64,000 nt of DNA from Cohaesibacter marisflavi (GTDB taxonomy: Bacteria > Pseudomonadota > Alphaproteobacteria > Rhizobiales > Cohaesibacteraceae), in contig NZ_FOVR01000007.1 in assembly GCF_900115225.1 (NCBI RefSeq), forward strand, positions 1 through 64,000, in the 5' to 3' direction. Made by a program: the position numbers and the translations under genes. Shown here piece by piece: positions 52,812 to 61,657 of the stretch (position 1 is its first letter; each line of letters begins with the position of its first letter). Under the pieces are notes generated by a model that had not been told where the DNA came from, ran no database searches, and was given only the letters and a program-made list of their open reading frames with translations.

Positions 52812-53266
52812 GTGTGTCGAATTTTATCAACCGGTATTCAGGTAATGCATGGGGTGTCCTTTCTTTTTCTTTCAGGCCCCGCAACTGATGCGTTAGTGAA
52901 TTGTTAACCAATTGAATTAGCTTTTATTTTCTCACCGCCTGTTTTTGCTGGAATCGTGTAAAATCACAACTGTCTCATTATGGAGCTGTTTGTGTCTTGT
53001 TTTGGTGATGCTTGGTGTGACCGGTTAGGCCGTTTGGTTTTATGCGATCGGCGGGAATCATTGGCTCCGTGAGATCGTTTCTGCTAAAGTCAGCACGTTA
53101 CCTGACCAAATTGGCTTGTTTTTAGCGGTCTGGGCATCTGTCAAGATTGCAAAATGTCGATGGCATGGTTTGTGCTTGTTATTCTGCGAAATGACAATTT
53201 GGTGTAATGTCTGTTTGAATTTGACACATCGGACATGGTAGGCATGACCAGGCATTTGGAGGTCAC
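52812..53266. other. Gene-free stretch before rcdA
   Basis: About 455 bases with no convincing gene and no recognised structure. It contains a lone TTAACC half-site at about 52909 and probably the rcdA promoter near its right end. Confidence 0.6.
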
Positions 53267-53815
53267 ATGAACGACAAGCGTAAGCAAACGAATATAACGG
53301 CTCCGGTTTCCTTTGGAGCAAAGCTTGCAGATTCCGATAGTTTTAAAACCCTGTTTCGCGATGGTATGGCGCTGGTAGAAGAAGCCGCCGATTATCTGGA
53401 CGGGGAAGGGCGCGCTGAGGCAAAGAGCCTGCCGAGGGTCGCTTCTCTTGCCTATGCTACCGAATCCATGCGGCTGACAACGCGCCTGATGCAGATGGCA
53501 TCCTGGTTGCTTCTGCAGCGCGCCGTCAATGAAGGCGAAATGACGCTGGAGCAGGCCGGGCAGGAAAAGAACAAGGTTCGCCTGCATGGGCTTTCTTCTT
53601 CCAAGGACAGCCCGGGGTGGGATGAACTGCCGCCGCGTCTGCGCGATCTGATCGAACAGTCCATGCACATGCAGAAACGCATCCGGCATCTTGACGAGGT
53701 TATCTACTCCAAGCGTGATGCGGAAGAGACGAGAGAAGACATTGTACAGGCCAATCCGGTTGGCGACCAGATCGGTATGATCGCGAATGCCTTTGCTGCT
53801 AGAGCTGCCGAATAG
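53267..53815 (+). CDS. rcdA: RcdA-like protein (DUF1465)
   Basis: 182 residues, mostly helical. SKDSPGWDELPPRLRDLIEQSMHMQKRI and the stretch ESMRLTTRLMQMASWLLLQRA match the DUF1465/RcdA family, which in Caulobacter helps the CpdR/ClpXP-dependent degradation of CtrA. ATG 53267 has TTTGGAGGTCAC upstream. It lies next to a candidate CtrA-linked sRNA, but is separated by a long gap. Confidence 0.88.
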   Translation: MNDKRKQTNITAPVSFGAKLADSDSFKTLFRDGMALVEEAADYLDGEGRAEAKSLPRVASLAYATESMRLTTRLMQMASWLLLQRAVNEGEMTLEQAGQEKNKVRLHGLSSSKDSPGWDELPPRLRDLIEQSMHMQKRIRHLDEVIYSKRDAEETREDIVQANPVGDQIGMIANAFAARAAE

Positions 53816-53843
53816 GCCGCTGTTACAAAATCAATAGTAAATC

Positions 53844-53874
53844 AAAAAGGGGTGTCAAATTGGCGCCCCTTTTG
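53844..53874 (+). terminator. Terminator after rcdA
   Basis: Stem aaaaggggtg / cgcccctttt (one G-U pair), with T-rich tail. Confidence 0.75.
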
Positions 53875-53945
53875 TTTTGCCTTGAAACACTGTTCTTTGC
53901 CTGTTGCTGATGGGCCCAGCCTTATCCTGTCTTTCAGACAAAAAG

Positions 53946-53975
53946 AAAACCCGATGCCGGATGACATCGGGTTTT
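53946..53975 (-). terminator. Terminator after rpmE
   Basis: Perfect 11-bp stem aaaacccgatg / catcgggtttt, 30 bases downstream of rpmE on the minus strand, followed by T residues. Confidence 0.9.
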
Positions 53976-54004
53976 CAAATGCACAACAAATGCGGCTGAC
54001 TGGC

Positions 54005-54229
54005 TTAGGCGCCCAGGAAGCCTGCGAATTTGTCTTTGAAGCGGGAAACGCGGCCACCACGGTCGAGCAGCTGGTTGGTAGAACCAGTCCATGCAGGATG
54101 GGAGGTTGGATCAATGTCCAGGTTCAGGGTATCCCCTTCGGAACCATAGGTGGAGCGAGTCATGAATTCGGTGCCATCGGTCATGACAACTTTGATCGTG
54201 TGGTATTCAGGATGGATATCTTTTTTCAT
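54005..54229 (-). CDS. rpmE: 50S ribosomal protein L31
   Basis: 74 residues, [21 protein letters not shown] and [12 protein letters not shown] in sequence. This is the cysteine-free form usual in alphaproteobacteria; it has no zinc ligands. The gene stands alone and is preceded by a structured leader (54255-54289) and an AGGACGTCCT palindrome at the ribosome site (54234-54243). Confidence 0.95.
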   Translation of the reverse strand: MKKDIHPEYHTIKVVMTDGTEFMTRSTYGSEGDTLNLDIDPTSHPAWTGSTNQLLDRGGRVSRFKDKFAGFLGA

Positions 54230-54254
54230 CGTCAGGACGTCCTTAGGGTCAACC

Positions 54255-54289
54255 GGCCTGCAACAGGATACATCCTTTTGCCTGCGGCC
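54255..54289 (-). promoter_or_regulatory. rpmE leader hairpin
   Basis: On the minus strand the leader folds as GGCC-(bulge)-GCAA-AGGA-loop-TCCT-TTGC-GGCC, an imperfect long stem with matching outer and inner arms, ending 26 bases before the start codon. L31 leader RNAs that regulate the gene are known in other bacterial groups; this one has no named family that I recall for alphaproteobacteria. Confidence 0.55.
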
Positions 54290-54561
54290 AATCTGAATTG
54301 AGGTTCGGAATATGCCTGGCTGAAACCGGCCACCATATTCTATGGTTCCGGTATGATGCGACCACGTGGGCTAAGCGATCAAGCGGAACCAAAAAGCTAG
54401 GCTGCGGGCGGGCTCGCCACACAGCCATCAAAATAATTTGCGTTCGTATACCGCAGTGCGTTGAGTTATACAAGCCTGTTCCCTACTTTGAGGGTGAAAA
54501 AAGCTTATTCCTTCTTCGATTTCCTGCTTGTTGCGAGCATTTCTTTTATGGGAGCGCCTTT

Positions 54562-56355
54562 ATGACCGAGTCCAATTCCCAATCCAGGGTTCGATTCCAG
54601 CCTTTGCGGCGGCTGGCGCCATTTGCCTGGAAATATAAAGGGCTCGTTTTGGCGGCTCTTGCTTCGCTTGTTGTTGCCTCTCTGGCGACGTTGTCCCTGC
54701 CGATTCTCGTGCGGGGATTTGTTGATCGGGGCATCTCCGAGAATAACATCGCCGACGTGAATCATTACACCGCGTTGCTTGTTCTGGCTGTGGTCGTGCT
54801 CGCGCTCATGTCCGCCAGTCGCTATTATTTCGTGATCATTCTGGGGGAGCGCGTGGTCAATGATCTGCGCACGGCTGTTTTCGCCAAGCTGACGCTGCTC
54901 TCGCCGGCATTCTATGATCGGGTGCGCAGCGGCGAGATTGTCTCGCGCCTGACGGCAGACGCCACCCAGATTCGCTCAGCCGTCGGGGCATCTGCCTCCA
55001 TGGCCCTGCGGAATTTCTTGTTGTTTGCCGGAGCGGCTGTGATGATGGTGGTCACAAGTCCGCGCATGTCTCTGCTGGTGCTGGGGGCGATTCCCTTCAT
55101 TGTCATTCCGCTGGTGCTGTTGGGGCGTTGGGTGCGCAGGCGACAGCGCTTTGCGCAGGATCGGTTGGCTGACAGCTCGGCCTTTGCCACGGAGGCTATC
55201 GGGTCCATGCGTATCTTGCAGTCATTCACACAGGAGGAACGGGCCAAATCCGTTTTCAGCAGTAATATTGAAGCCGCCTTCGGCGCGGCGCGGGCTTCTG
55301 TCCGAGCAAGGGCCGTGCTGACGGCTTTTGCCTTTTTTGTCATCTTTACCTCGATCGTGGCGGTGCTCTGGTATGCGGCCCATGATGTGACAGCCGGGCG
55401 GCTTTCTGCTGGCGCGCTTAGCCAGTTCGTTATCTATTCCACCATGGCTGCTGCTGGCCTTGGCGGCATGAGCGAGGTCTGGGGTGAGATATCGCAGGCG
55501 TCCGGTTCTGCCGAGCGGCTGTTTGAGTTGCTGGACGAGCCGGTGCTGGTGAAAAATGCCCAAGTGGTGAGCCCTCTGGTCACGGCATCCAACCTGTCGG
55601 TCGCATTCGAGGGGGTGGATTTTCACTATCCCTCATCAGAAGAGCGGACAGTTCTCTCGGCGCTCTCCTTTGCCATTGCTGGCGGAGAGACGGTGGCCAT
55701 CGTTGGGCCATCCGGTGCTGGCAAGACGACGGTCTTCCAGCTGCTGATGCGCTTTTATGATCCCGAGAGAGGGCGCATTTTGCTTGGTGGACAACCCATA
55801 GGGGGGCTGGATCTCAATGCCCTGCGCAGCGCCATCGCGCTGGTGCCGCAGGAGCCAGTGATTTTCGCCATGTCGATTGCCGACAATATCGCCATGGGGC
55901 GGGAAGGGGCCGAGCGCGAAGCCATTATCGAGGCAGCCAGAGCAGCGCATGCCCATGACTTCATTGCGCAATTGCCCGAGGGCTATGACACCATGGTCGG
56001 GGAGCGCGGGGTGACGCTCTCGGGCGGTCAGAGACAGCGTTTGGCCATCGCACGGGCGATCCTCAAGGATGCGCCTATTTTGCTGCTGGATGAGGCCACA
56101 AGCGCTCTGGATGCGGAAAGCGAGCGCTATGTGCAGTTGGCCCTTGCCGACCTGATGAAAGGGCGCACGACGATTGTCATTGCCCACCGTCTGGCAACGG
56201 TAAAGAAGGCTGATCGTATTCTAGTGCTTGAAGGCGGAGCGCTGGTGGAGCAGGGCACCCATGACAGTCTTGTCACCGCAGGCGGGCTTTATGCCCGTCT
56301 GGCACAGTTGCAATTTGGCATGGATGATCTAGGACATGATCTGGATGCCCCATAA
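54562..56355 (+). CDS. ABC transporter, fused permease/ATPase (MsbA-like exporter)
   Basis: 597 residues from ATG 54562, which follows GGGAGCGCC; the frame is open for 88 more codons upstream but that part is not ABC-like. There are six membrane segments (about 25-320) and a nucleotide-binding domain (about 350-590). Walker A is GPSGAGKTT (about 382-390), the signature LSGGQRQR lies near 484, and Walker B is ILLLDEATSALD. The protein is a homodimeric half-exporter; substrates could be lipids, drugs or peptides. Single gene. Confidence 0.92.
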   Translation: MTESNSQSRVRFQPLRRLAPFAWKYKGLVLAALASLVVASLATLSLPILVRGFVDRGISENNIADVNHYTALLVLAVVVLALMSASRYYFVIILGERVVNDLRTAVFAKLTLLSPAFYDRVRSGEIVSRLTADATQIRSAVGASASMALRNFLLFAGAAVMMVVTSPRMSLLVLGAIPFIVIPLVLLGRWVRRRQRFAQDRLADSSAFATEAIGSMRILQSFTQEERAKSVFSSNIEAAFGAARASVRARAVLTAFAFFVIFTSIVAVLWYAAHDVTAGRLSAGALSQFVIYSTMAAAGLGGMSEVWGEISQASGSAERLFELLDEPVLVKNAQVVSPLVTASNLSVAFEGVDFHYPSSEERTVLSALSFAIAGGETVAIVGPSGAGKTTVFQLLMRFYDPERGRILLGGQPIGGLDLNALRSAIALVPQEPVIFAMSIADNIAMGREGAEREAIIEAARAAHAHDFIAQLPEGYDTMVGERGVTLSGGQRQRLAIARAILKDAPILLLDEATSALDAESERYVQLALADLMKGRTTIVIAHRLATVKKADRILVLEGGALVEQGTHDSLVTAGGLYARLAQLQFGMDDLGHDLDAP

Positions 56356-56372
56356 TGGGGCATCTTTGCCTG

Positions 56373-57401
56373 TTATCGCTGGGTTAGCTTGAATTCGATG
56401 CGGCGGTTCTTGCGCAGGGCTTCGTCCGATTCGCCTTCTTCAAGCGGTTGGAACTCGCCAAAGCCTGCGGCTACGAGACGCTCTGGCGGCACGCCCTTGG
56501 AAATCAGATATTTGACAACCGAAATGGCGCGGGCAGAAGACAGCTCCCAGTTGGAAGGGAAGCGGGCGCTGTTGATAGGGCGGTTATCCGTATGGCCGTC
56601 GACGCGCAACACCCAGTCGATCTCTTCTGGAATATCCTGAATCAGTTCTAGAAGGGCCTCTGCCACATGGTCGAGTTCCTGCTCGCCTTCCGCTTTCATG
56701 CGATCTTCGCCAGAGGAGAAGAGCACTTCGGACTGGAAGACAAAGCGGTCGCCGACGACGCGGATGTCTGAACGCTGGGAAAGGATTTCCCGCAATCGAC
56801 CAAAGAAGTCCGAGCGATAGCGTGACAGCTCTTGCACGCGCTGGGCCAGCGCGATGTTGAGGCGTTTGCCAAGGCTGGCGATTTTGGTCTGACTTTCCCT
56901 GTCGCGGGTCTCAGAGGCTTCTAGAGCGTCTTCCAGAGCGGCGATCTGGCGTCGCAGGGCAGAGATCTGCTGGTTGAGCAGCTCCACCTGAGCCAGAGCG
57001 CGCTGGGAAATGGCTTTTTCACTTTCCAGCTGATTGGTCAGGGACGCAATCTGCCCGCCTGCACTATCCTGATCCCCCTTCTGGGTTTCAAGCTGCATGG
57101 CAAAGCGATCACGCACGGCTTCGGCACTGGAAAGGCTGGCCTGAAGGGTCGCTATAGAGCTTTCCATATCCTGCCCGCTGGCGCGTTCCAGCGCGAGCAA
57201 TTCGGTCAGTTCGGCAATCTGGCTGTTCAGTTCATTGAGCGCCGTGTCCTTGCCGGAGATTTCCTGGCTTAGGAAGAACTGGGCTACCATGAAAACGGTG
57301 AGCAGAAAGATGAGCACGAGCAACAAGGTCGCCATGGCATCGACAAAGCCGGGCCAATAGTCGGCTCTTTGTTCACTGCGACGATTACGGGACAGGCCCA
57401 T
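56373..57401 (-). CDS. MotB/OmpA-like protein with coiled-coil stalk
   Basis: 342 residues. The N-terminal helix GFVDAMATLLLVLIFLLTVF has an Asp at about 21 in the ion-binding position of MotB. A coiled coil (about 50-190; Glu/Leu/Gln heptads) follows, then an OmpA-type peptidoglycan-binding domain (about 210-340: VLRVDGHTDNRPIN, FPSNWELSSARAISVVKYLI, GFGEFQPLEEGESDEAL, RRIEFKLT). The long coiled coil is not usual in flagellar MotB. It is paired with a MotA/TolQ-type gene upstream. The pair has the architecture of ion-driven complexes such as ZorAB, though no defence genes are near. Confidence 0.85.
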   Translation of the reverse strand: MGLSRNRRSEQRADYWPGFVDAMATLLLVLIFLLTVFMVAQFFLSQEISGKDTALNELNSQIAELTELLALERASGQDMESSIATLQASLSSAEAVRDRFAMQLETQKGDQDSAGGQIASLTNQLESEKAISQRALAQVELLNQQISALRRQIAALEDALEASETRDRESQTKIASLGKRLNIALAQRVQELSRYRSDFFGRLREILSQRSDIRVVGDRFVFQSEVLFSSGEDRMKAEGEQELDHVAEALLELIQDIPEEIDWVLRVDGHTDNRPINSARFPSNWELSSARAISVVKYLISKGVPPERLVAAGFGEFQPLEEGESDEALRKNRRIEFKLTQR

Positions 57402-57464
57402 CTTACTTCCTCACACATCAATCATGGGCTCGGTGCTTCACGGTGTGAAGGGAGCCCCTGTTGC

Positions 57465-58502
57465 CTAGTTTTGCCTGTTGGAGCTGGCTTTTGACAGAAC
57501 GTCATTGAGCTTGACCAGCACATCCTTGACTTCTTCCTGCTGGCTTGCCTGTTGGTCGGCCCATTCGCGCATCAACTGCTGTTCGGAGCGCAAATGTTGT
57601 ACAAGCCCCTGAATGCCTTCGGCAAGATTGGCCATGGCCGATGTTGCATTGCGCCCGCCGCCGGTTTTGGCCTCTTCACCGGCCTGATCAATCTTGCGAG
57701 AGAGTTGTTCGAGCACGGCAACGAGCTGCTCATTGTCGCCATTGCCCAGTGCTTCGCCATAGCTGTTGTCGAGATCTTCGAAATTGATGTCGGTAACGGT
57801 TGAGAGCCAGTCTTCCAGATTGGTAAAGAAGCGGGTCTGTGCCTGACTTGCCTGCAGATCAAGGAAACCAAGCACGAGTGAGCCGGAAAGACCAAAGAGC
57901 GAGGATGAAAAGGCGGTGCCCATGCCTTGCAATGGCGCTTCAAGCCCCTGTTTGAGATCTTCGAAGATAACGCCCACATCGCTGGAAGCGACCGACAGAG
58001 AGCTGATGACGTCGCCCACGGAACTCACCGTTTGCAACAGGCCCCAGAAGGTGCCCAGAAGGCCGAGAAACACCAGAAGACCGGTGAAGTAACGCGACAT
58101 GTCGCGCGCTTCATCAAGGCGCATGCCAACCGATTCCAGAATGGATCGCATGGTCGAGGTGTTGATCGCCATGCGGCCTACACGGTCCCCCAGCAGGGTG
58201 GCCATGGGAGCCAGAAGGATCGGTGGTCTGTCCACTTCCAGCCCCGGATCGCCAAGACGGAAATTGTTGACCCATTTGACTTCGCGAAACAGGCGCACAA
58301 CCTGACGCAGTGCAAGGAAGATACCGACGATCAGAACGAAAAAGATCATCGCATTCAGAAGCGGGTTGCTCCAGAAAGCTTCAAGGATCTGGCGATACAG
58401 GATGATGGGAACAAAGGCGGCTGCGCCAATGAAGATGAGCATGCGCCACAAGTAGCGTTGTGGGCTTGAAAGCTTGTAAGGATCGAGTTCGCTAGACATC
58501 AT
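57465..58502 (-). CDS. MotA/TolQ/ExbB-type proton-channel protein
   Basis: About 345 residues from ATG 58502 (a frame start at 58532 is possible). Three or four membrane helices: two near the N-terminus (about 15-65) and two around residues 145-220 (YFTGLLVFLGLLGTFWGLLQTVSS and the MGTAFSSSLFGLSGSLVLGFL region with the MotA/ExbB pattern). A C-terminal polar helix lies at about 280-345. It forms an ion channel together with the downstream OmpA-like protein. The gap between the two genes is 63 bases. Confidence 0.85.
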   Translation of the reverse strand: MMSSELDPYKLSSPQRYLWRMLIFIGAAAFVPIILYRQILEAFWSNPLLNAMIFFVLIVGIFLALRQVVRLFREVKWVNNFRLGDPGLEVDRPPILLAPMATLLGDRVGRMAINTSTMRSILESVGMRLDEARDMSRYFTGLLVFLGLLGTFWGLLQTVSSVGDVISSLSVASSDVGVIFEDLKQGLEAPLQGMGTAFSSSLFGLSGSLVLGFLDLQASQAQTRFFTNLEDWLSTVTDINFEDLDNSYGEALGNGDNEQLVAVLEQLSRKIDQAGEEAKTGGGRNATSAMANLAEGIQGLVQHLRSEQQLMREWADQQASQQEEVKDVLVKLNDVLSKASSNRQN

Positions 58503-58650
58503 CCGATTCCGGTTACGCGAAAAGCTGGTCAAGAGCTTGACGAAGGGTTAACGCCAAGCTCAAGAACTTTGCCCAATTTCGTCCAATAGTAAAAGGGGTC
58601 TTGTGGACTATACACGCAATCAGAGGCAGAAAGATGACGCAAACAAGGGC

Positions 58651-59142
58651 TTATGCGTGATCCTGAATCTCTTCGGTGGTGTCGGTAAGGGAAATCGGGG
58701 TTGCCGCCGAGGCGGAATGTTCGAAGATCCGGGCCTTCTGAATCAGTTGCGCGAGCATGATTCCCGCGATCAGAGCGAGCACGAACAGGAAGCTGGTCGG
58801 GTGCCCCAAACCAAGGGCTGGCAGGGATGCGCCCGGGCAAAATCCGCCGATCCCCCAGCCGATGCCGAAGATAGATGAGCCGATCACCAGTTTGCGGTCG
58901 ATTGTGCGATTGTTTGGGACATTGAAATTCGGCGTAAAGACAGGCTTGCGCAGTTTGCGAAAAATGAGCGCGTAACCGGGCACCGCTATGGTGAGGGCAC
59001 CCGCCATGACAAAAGCAAGGCTCGGGTCGAAACTGCCTGCAAGATCAAAAAAGTTAAGCACTTTGGCAGGGTTTGCCATGCCCGAGGTGATGATGCCGAG
59101 ACCAAAGATGGCCCCGATCAAGCCGGCTACCAGATATCGCAT
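58651..59142 (-). CDS. YeeE/YedE-family half-size transporter, second gene (DUF6691-like)
   Basis: 163 residues with four or five membrane segments. FGLGIITSGMANPAKVLNFFDLAG at the N-terminus and GIGWGIGGFCPGASLPALGLG with the conserved Cys in the middle are signatures of the YeeE/YedE fold, which carries thiosulfate or sulfur. Half-size proteins form a pair, here with the gene upstream. The start is preceded by AAAGGACATCCCC that overlaps the end of the first gene (11-base gap). Confidence 0.87.
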   Translation of the reverse strand: MRYLVAGLIGAIFGLGIITSGMANPAKVLNFFDLAGSFDPSLAFVMAGALTIAVPGYALIFRKLRKPVFTPNFNVPNNRTIDRKLVIGSSIFGIGWGIGGFCPGASLPALGLGHPTSFLFVLALIAGIMLAQLIQKARIFEHSASAATPISLTDTTEEIQDHA

Positions 59143-59153
59143 GGGGATGTCCT

Positions 59154-59570
59154 TTAAAAGATATGACGTGTGAGGAAGACCGTCAGGAAAGCAAAGCTCA
59201 TGAACATGATGACAGCCACGGCTGAGCGGCGCGAAAAGCGCGCAAGGCCGCAGACGCCATGGCCGGAGGTGCAGCCGGAGCCAAAAGTTACGCCGATGCC
59301 GGTAATAACCCCGCCAATGATCAGGGCCTCAAGGGAAACAGGCATTTGATAGGCGATGTCGCTGATGGTTGCCTCATATAAGAGAGGAGCGAGAACGGCA
59401 CCCGTCAGAAAACTTGCTTTCCAGCGCATGTCGCTGCCAAACGGAGGCAGGATACCCGCCAAAATGCCCGTCATGCCCGCGATGCGGCCCCATGAGAGCA
59501 TGAGCAGAACCGCGGCAAGCCCGATCAGTGTGCCGCCTGCAAAGGAAACCAGAGGGGTGAATTCAGTCAC
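59154..59570 (-). CDS. YeeE/YedE-family half-size transporter, first gene
   Basis: 138 residues from a GTG start at 59570 with GGAGTAAATCAA upstream. Three or four membrane segments with GGVITGIGVTFGSGCTSGHGVCGLARF, including the Cys motif GCTSGHGVCG of YeeE/YedE proteins. Together with the next gene it makes a sulfur-compound permease (PmpAB-like pair). In rhizobia such pairs are often controlled by the ArsR-family sulfide sensor BigR; no such gene is in the window. Confidence 0.87.
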   Translation of the reverse strand: MTEFTPLVSFAGGTLIGLAAVLLMLSWGRIAGMTGILAGILPPFGSDMRWKASFLTGAVLAPLLYEATISDIAYQMPVSLEALIIGGVITGIGVTFGSGCTSGHGVCGLARFSRRSAVAVIMFMSFAFLTVFLTRHIF

Positions 59571-59644
59571 TTGATTTACTCCACGAGGGGAAGGGGGAAG
59601 CGAAGCAGATTGGCATTACCATACTTCTTTTATACTTTCTTATA

Positions 59645-59660
59645 TTCGACTTAAGTCAAA
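59645..59660. promoter_or_regulatory. Palindrome upstream of the yeeE pair
   Basis: GACTTAAGTC (59648-59657) flanked by TT and AA, about 75-90 bases upstream of the GTG start. It could be an operator for a sulfur-responsive ArsR-type repressor. The identity is a guess. Confidence 0.4.
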
Positions 59661-59825
59661 TTATCGAGCGTTTCCATGATTATTTCGTGGATTTCGAATA
59701 TTAGTATATTAAGGACCGGTTTGGTGGCATGCATTTCTCTTTGTCACGCTATGAAGGAGGATGGATTTCCATCCTTGACCACCCTTGGGTGTCGAGCAAA
59801 GCGCTTCTTTGTCTGAGGGTGGGCA

Positions 59826-59853
59826 CAAAAAAAGACCGCCGATAAGGCGGTCT
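59826..59853 (-). terminator. Terminator after suhB
   Basis: Minus strand: agaccgcc / ggcggtct with a 5-base loop, followed by seven T; 45 bases past the stop codon. Confidence 0.9.
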
Positions 59854-59898
59854 CTTCTGAATTCTTAAAAGTGAGCTTCGAAATGCGTCCGTGCTGGA

Positions 59899-60684
59899 CT
59901 ATTTCTTCAGGGTCTTTTCAAGGCGCGTGCGGATGAGCTCATTGCCTGCAATGACAGAGCCATTTTCCAGCATTTTGTCGCCGCCGTTAATGTCCGTTAC
60001 AAAGCCACCGGCTTCGCGCACCATGATGATGCCTGCTGCGATGTCCCAGGCGTTGAGTGCCTCTTCCCAATAGCCATCAAAGCGGCCAGATGCCACATAG
60101 GCCAGATCCAGGGATGCTGCGCCGAGACGACGGATGCCGGAGACGTCTGCCATAACCTTTTCCAGCTGTTCCAGATAAGGCTTGTGCTTGCCACGGCCCA
60201 GATGCGGAACGCCGGTGCCGATGACGCAGTCATGGAAGTCGTCACGGGCCGCAACGCGCATGCGACGGTCATTGTAGAAGGCGCCACGGCCGCGCTCTGC
60301 GGTGTAGAGATCATCGGTTGCCGGATTGTAGATCACCCCGGCGATGATGCGGCCTTCATGTTCCAACGCAATGGAAATTGCGAACAGGGGAATGCCGTGC
60401 AGGAAGTTCGTGGTGCCATCCAGCGGATCGATGATCCAGCGATGGCTCTTGTCGATGCCTTCTTCCTCGCCGCTTTCCTCTCTGAGGAAGCCGAAATTCG
60501 GGCGGGCTTTTCTCAATTCATCGGTAATAATTTTTTCCGACTGAAGGTCGGCATTCGAGACGAAATCGCCCGGCCCCTTGCGGGAGACCTGAAGATTTTC
60601 CAGTTCGCCGAAATCTCGAGCCAGTCGGCGGCCTGCCTTGAGGGCGGCTTGAACCATAACATTGAGAAGAGCAGAGCGTGCCAT
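59899..60684 (-). CDS. suhB: Inositol-monophosphatase family protein (SuhB)
   Basis: About 261 residues from ATG 60684; the frame extends 46 codons upstream but the SuhB N-terminus fits the later start (MARSALLNVMVQAALKAGR). Metal-binding motifs are present: EESGEEEG (about 70), WIIDPLDGTTNFLHG (about 84-98) and NAWDIAAGIIMVREAGG (about 208-224). SuhB also acts in rRNA antitermination complexes in some bacteria. Ends with its own terminator. Confidence 0.93.
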   Translation of the reverse strand: MARSALLNVMVQAALKAGRRLARDFGELENLQVSRKGPGDFVSNADLQSEKIITDELRKARPNFGFLREESGEEEGIDKSHRWIIDPLDGTTNFLHGIPLFAISIALEHEGRIIAGVIYNPATDDLYTAERGRGAFYNDRRMRVAARDDFHDCVIGTGVPHLGRGKHKPYLEQLEKVMADVSGIRRLGAASLDLAYVASGRFDGYWEEALNAWDIAAGIIMVREAGGFVTDINGGDKMLENGSVIAGNELIRTRLEKTLKK

Positions 60685-60769
60685 TGTCTTTAAGTTCCCA
60701 GATAAGCGGCTGGTGAATAATCCTTCCTGCCCGTTTGGCAGCGAAGCGGGTATGCACCATGTAAAACAA

Positions 60770-60802
60770 GGCGCGTCGACGATTTTACTCAAGCGACGCG
60801 CC
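60770..60802 (-). terminator. Probable efp terminator
   Basis: Perfect 9-bp stem ggcgcgtcg / cgacgcgcc, followed on the minus strand by TTGTTTTA. It lies between the efp stop and the suhB start. Confidence 0.6.
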
Positions 60803-60850
60803 GTAAGGATTGCAAAGGCCAATCATGATCGGCCAGCTTGACAAGCGAGC

Positions 60851-61414
60851 TTAGTCAGCGCGCTTCACATATTCAATTTCGTTGGTATCCACGACGATCT
60901 TTTCACCGGTGGTGACGAACGGAGGAACCATGCAGCGAACGCCATTTTCGAGCATTGCTGGCTTGTAGGAAGACGACTGTGTCTGGCCCTTGATGGTCGG
61001 CTCGGTTTCGGTCACTTCCAGAGTTACCTGATCAGGCAGGTCGATGCCGATCGGTTTTTCTTCATACAGTTCCACAACAACAGGCATGCCGTCCTGCAGG
61101 AATGCGGCGCGTTCGCCGACAAAATCCTTGTTCAATTCGAGCTGTTCGTAGGAAACGGTATCCATGAATACCAGATTGTCACCTTCTTCATAGAGGAATG
61201 TGAAATCCTTTTGCTCAAGACGCACGCGTTCAACGGTTTCACTGGCGCGGAACCGTTCGTTGAGTTTGCGGCCGTCGAGAAGGTTTTTCAGCTCAACCTG
61301 AGCGAATGCACCGCCTTTGCCTGGCTTGACTGCATTCACTTTCACCGCGACCCAGATCGTGCTCTGATGTTCGATTACGTTGCCAGGACGGATTTCGTTG
61401 CCATTGATCTTCAT
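60851..61414 (-). CDS. efp: Translation elongation factor P
   Basis: 187 residues, three beta-domains as in all EF-P. The conserved loop PGKGGAF holds the Lys that is modified in many bacteria (near residue 34); the sequence [15 protein letters not shown] and [16 protein letters not shown] are standard. EF-P relieves ribosome stalling at polyproline stretches. Modification genes (epmA/epmB) are not in the window. Confidence 0.96.
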   Translation of the reverse strand: MKINGNEIRPGNVIEHQSTIWVAVKVNAVKPGKGGAFAQVELKNLLDGRKLNERFRASETVERVRLEQKDFTFLYEEGDNLVFMDTVSYEQLELNKDFVGERAAFLQDGMPVVVELYEEKPIGIDLPDQVTLEVTETEPTIKGQTQSSSYKPAMLENGVRCMVPPFVTTGEKIVVDTNEIEYVKRAD

Positions 61415-61657
61415 AACAAACCATCTTGCTGACAGGACGCGAGACGTGAACGGCTGCAGCGATCCTGTAAAAATGCCATAGGGTGAAAAGGCCCCGTACG
61501 GATCAAATCGAGAATGATCTTCGGGGCAGGTGGCCCTGTAGGACCATATTCAGGGGGTATTTGCAAGGCTTTTGGCAGAGTTTCCGGCTAAAAACTACCT
61601 TAAGTCTTTCAATTTTGGTAAATTTGCTCTCATATTTGATGCCGGAAGCGAGAATGG

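Larger units (their letters stand above)
59571..59898 (-). other. Intergenic stretch between suhB and yeeE genes
   Basis: 328 bases without a supported gene. It holds the terminator of suhB (59826-59853), a short dyad ggatgg/ccatcc (59759-59774) and a palindrome (see separate entry). Confidence 0.6.

Noticed and set aside
54298-54561. N-terminal extension of the ABC exporter from 54298
   Set aside because: The extra 88 residues show no membrane or domain pattern and lie over the rpmE promoter; the ribosome site GGGAG favours ATG 54562.
56373-58502. Zorya-type anti-phage system
   Set aside because: Only the ion-channel pair resembles ZorAB; no ZorC, ZorD or ZorE-like gene is adjacent, and the pair is followed by sulfur permease genes.
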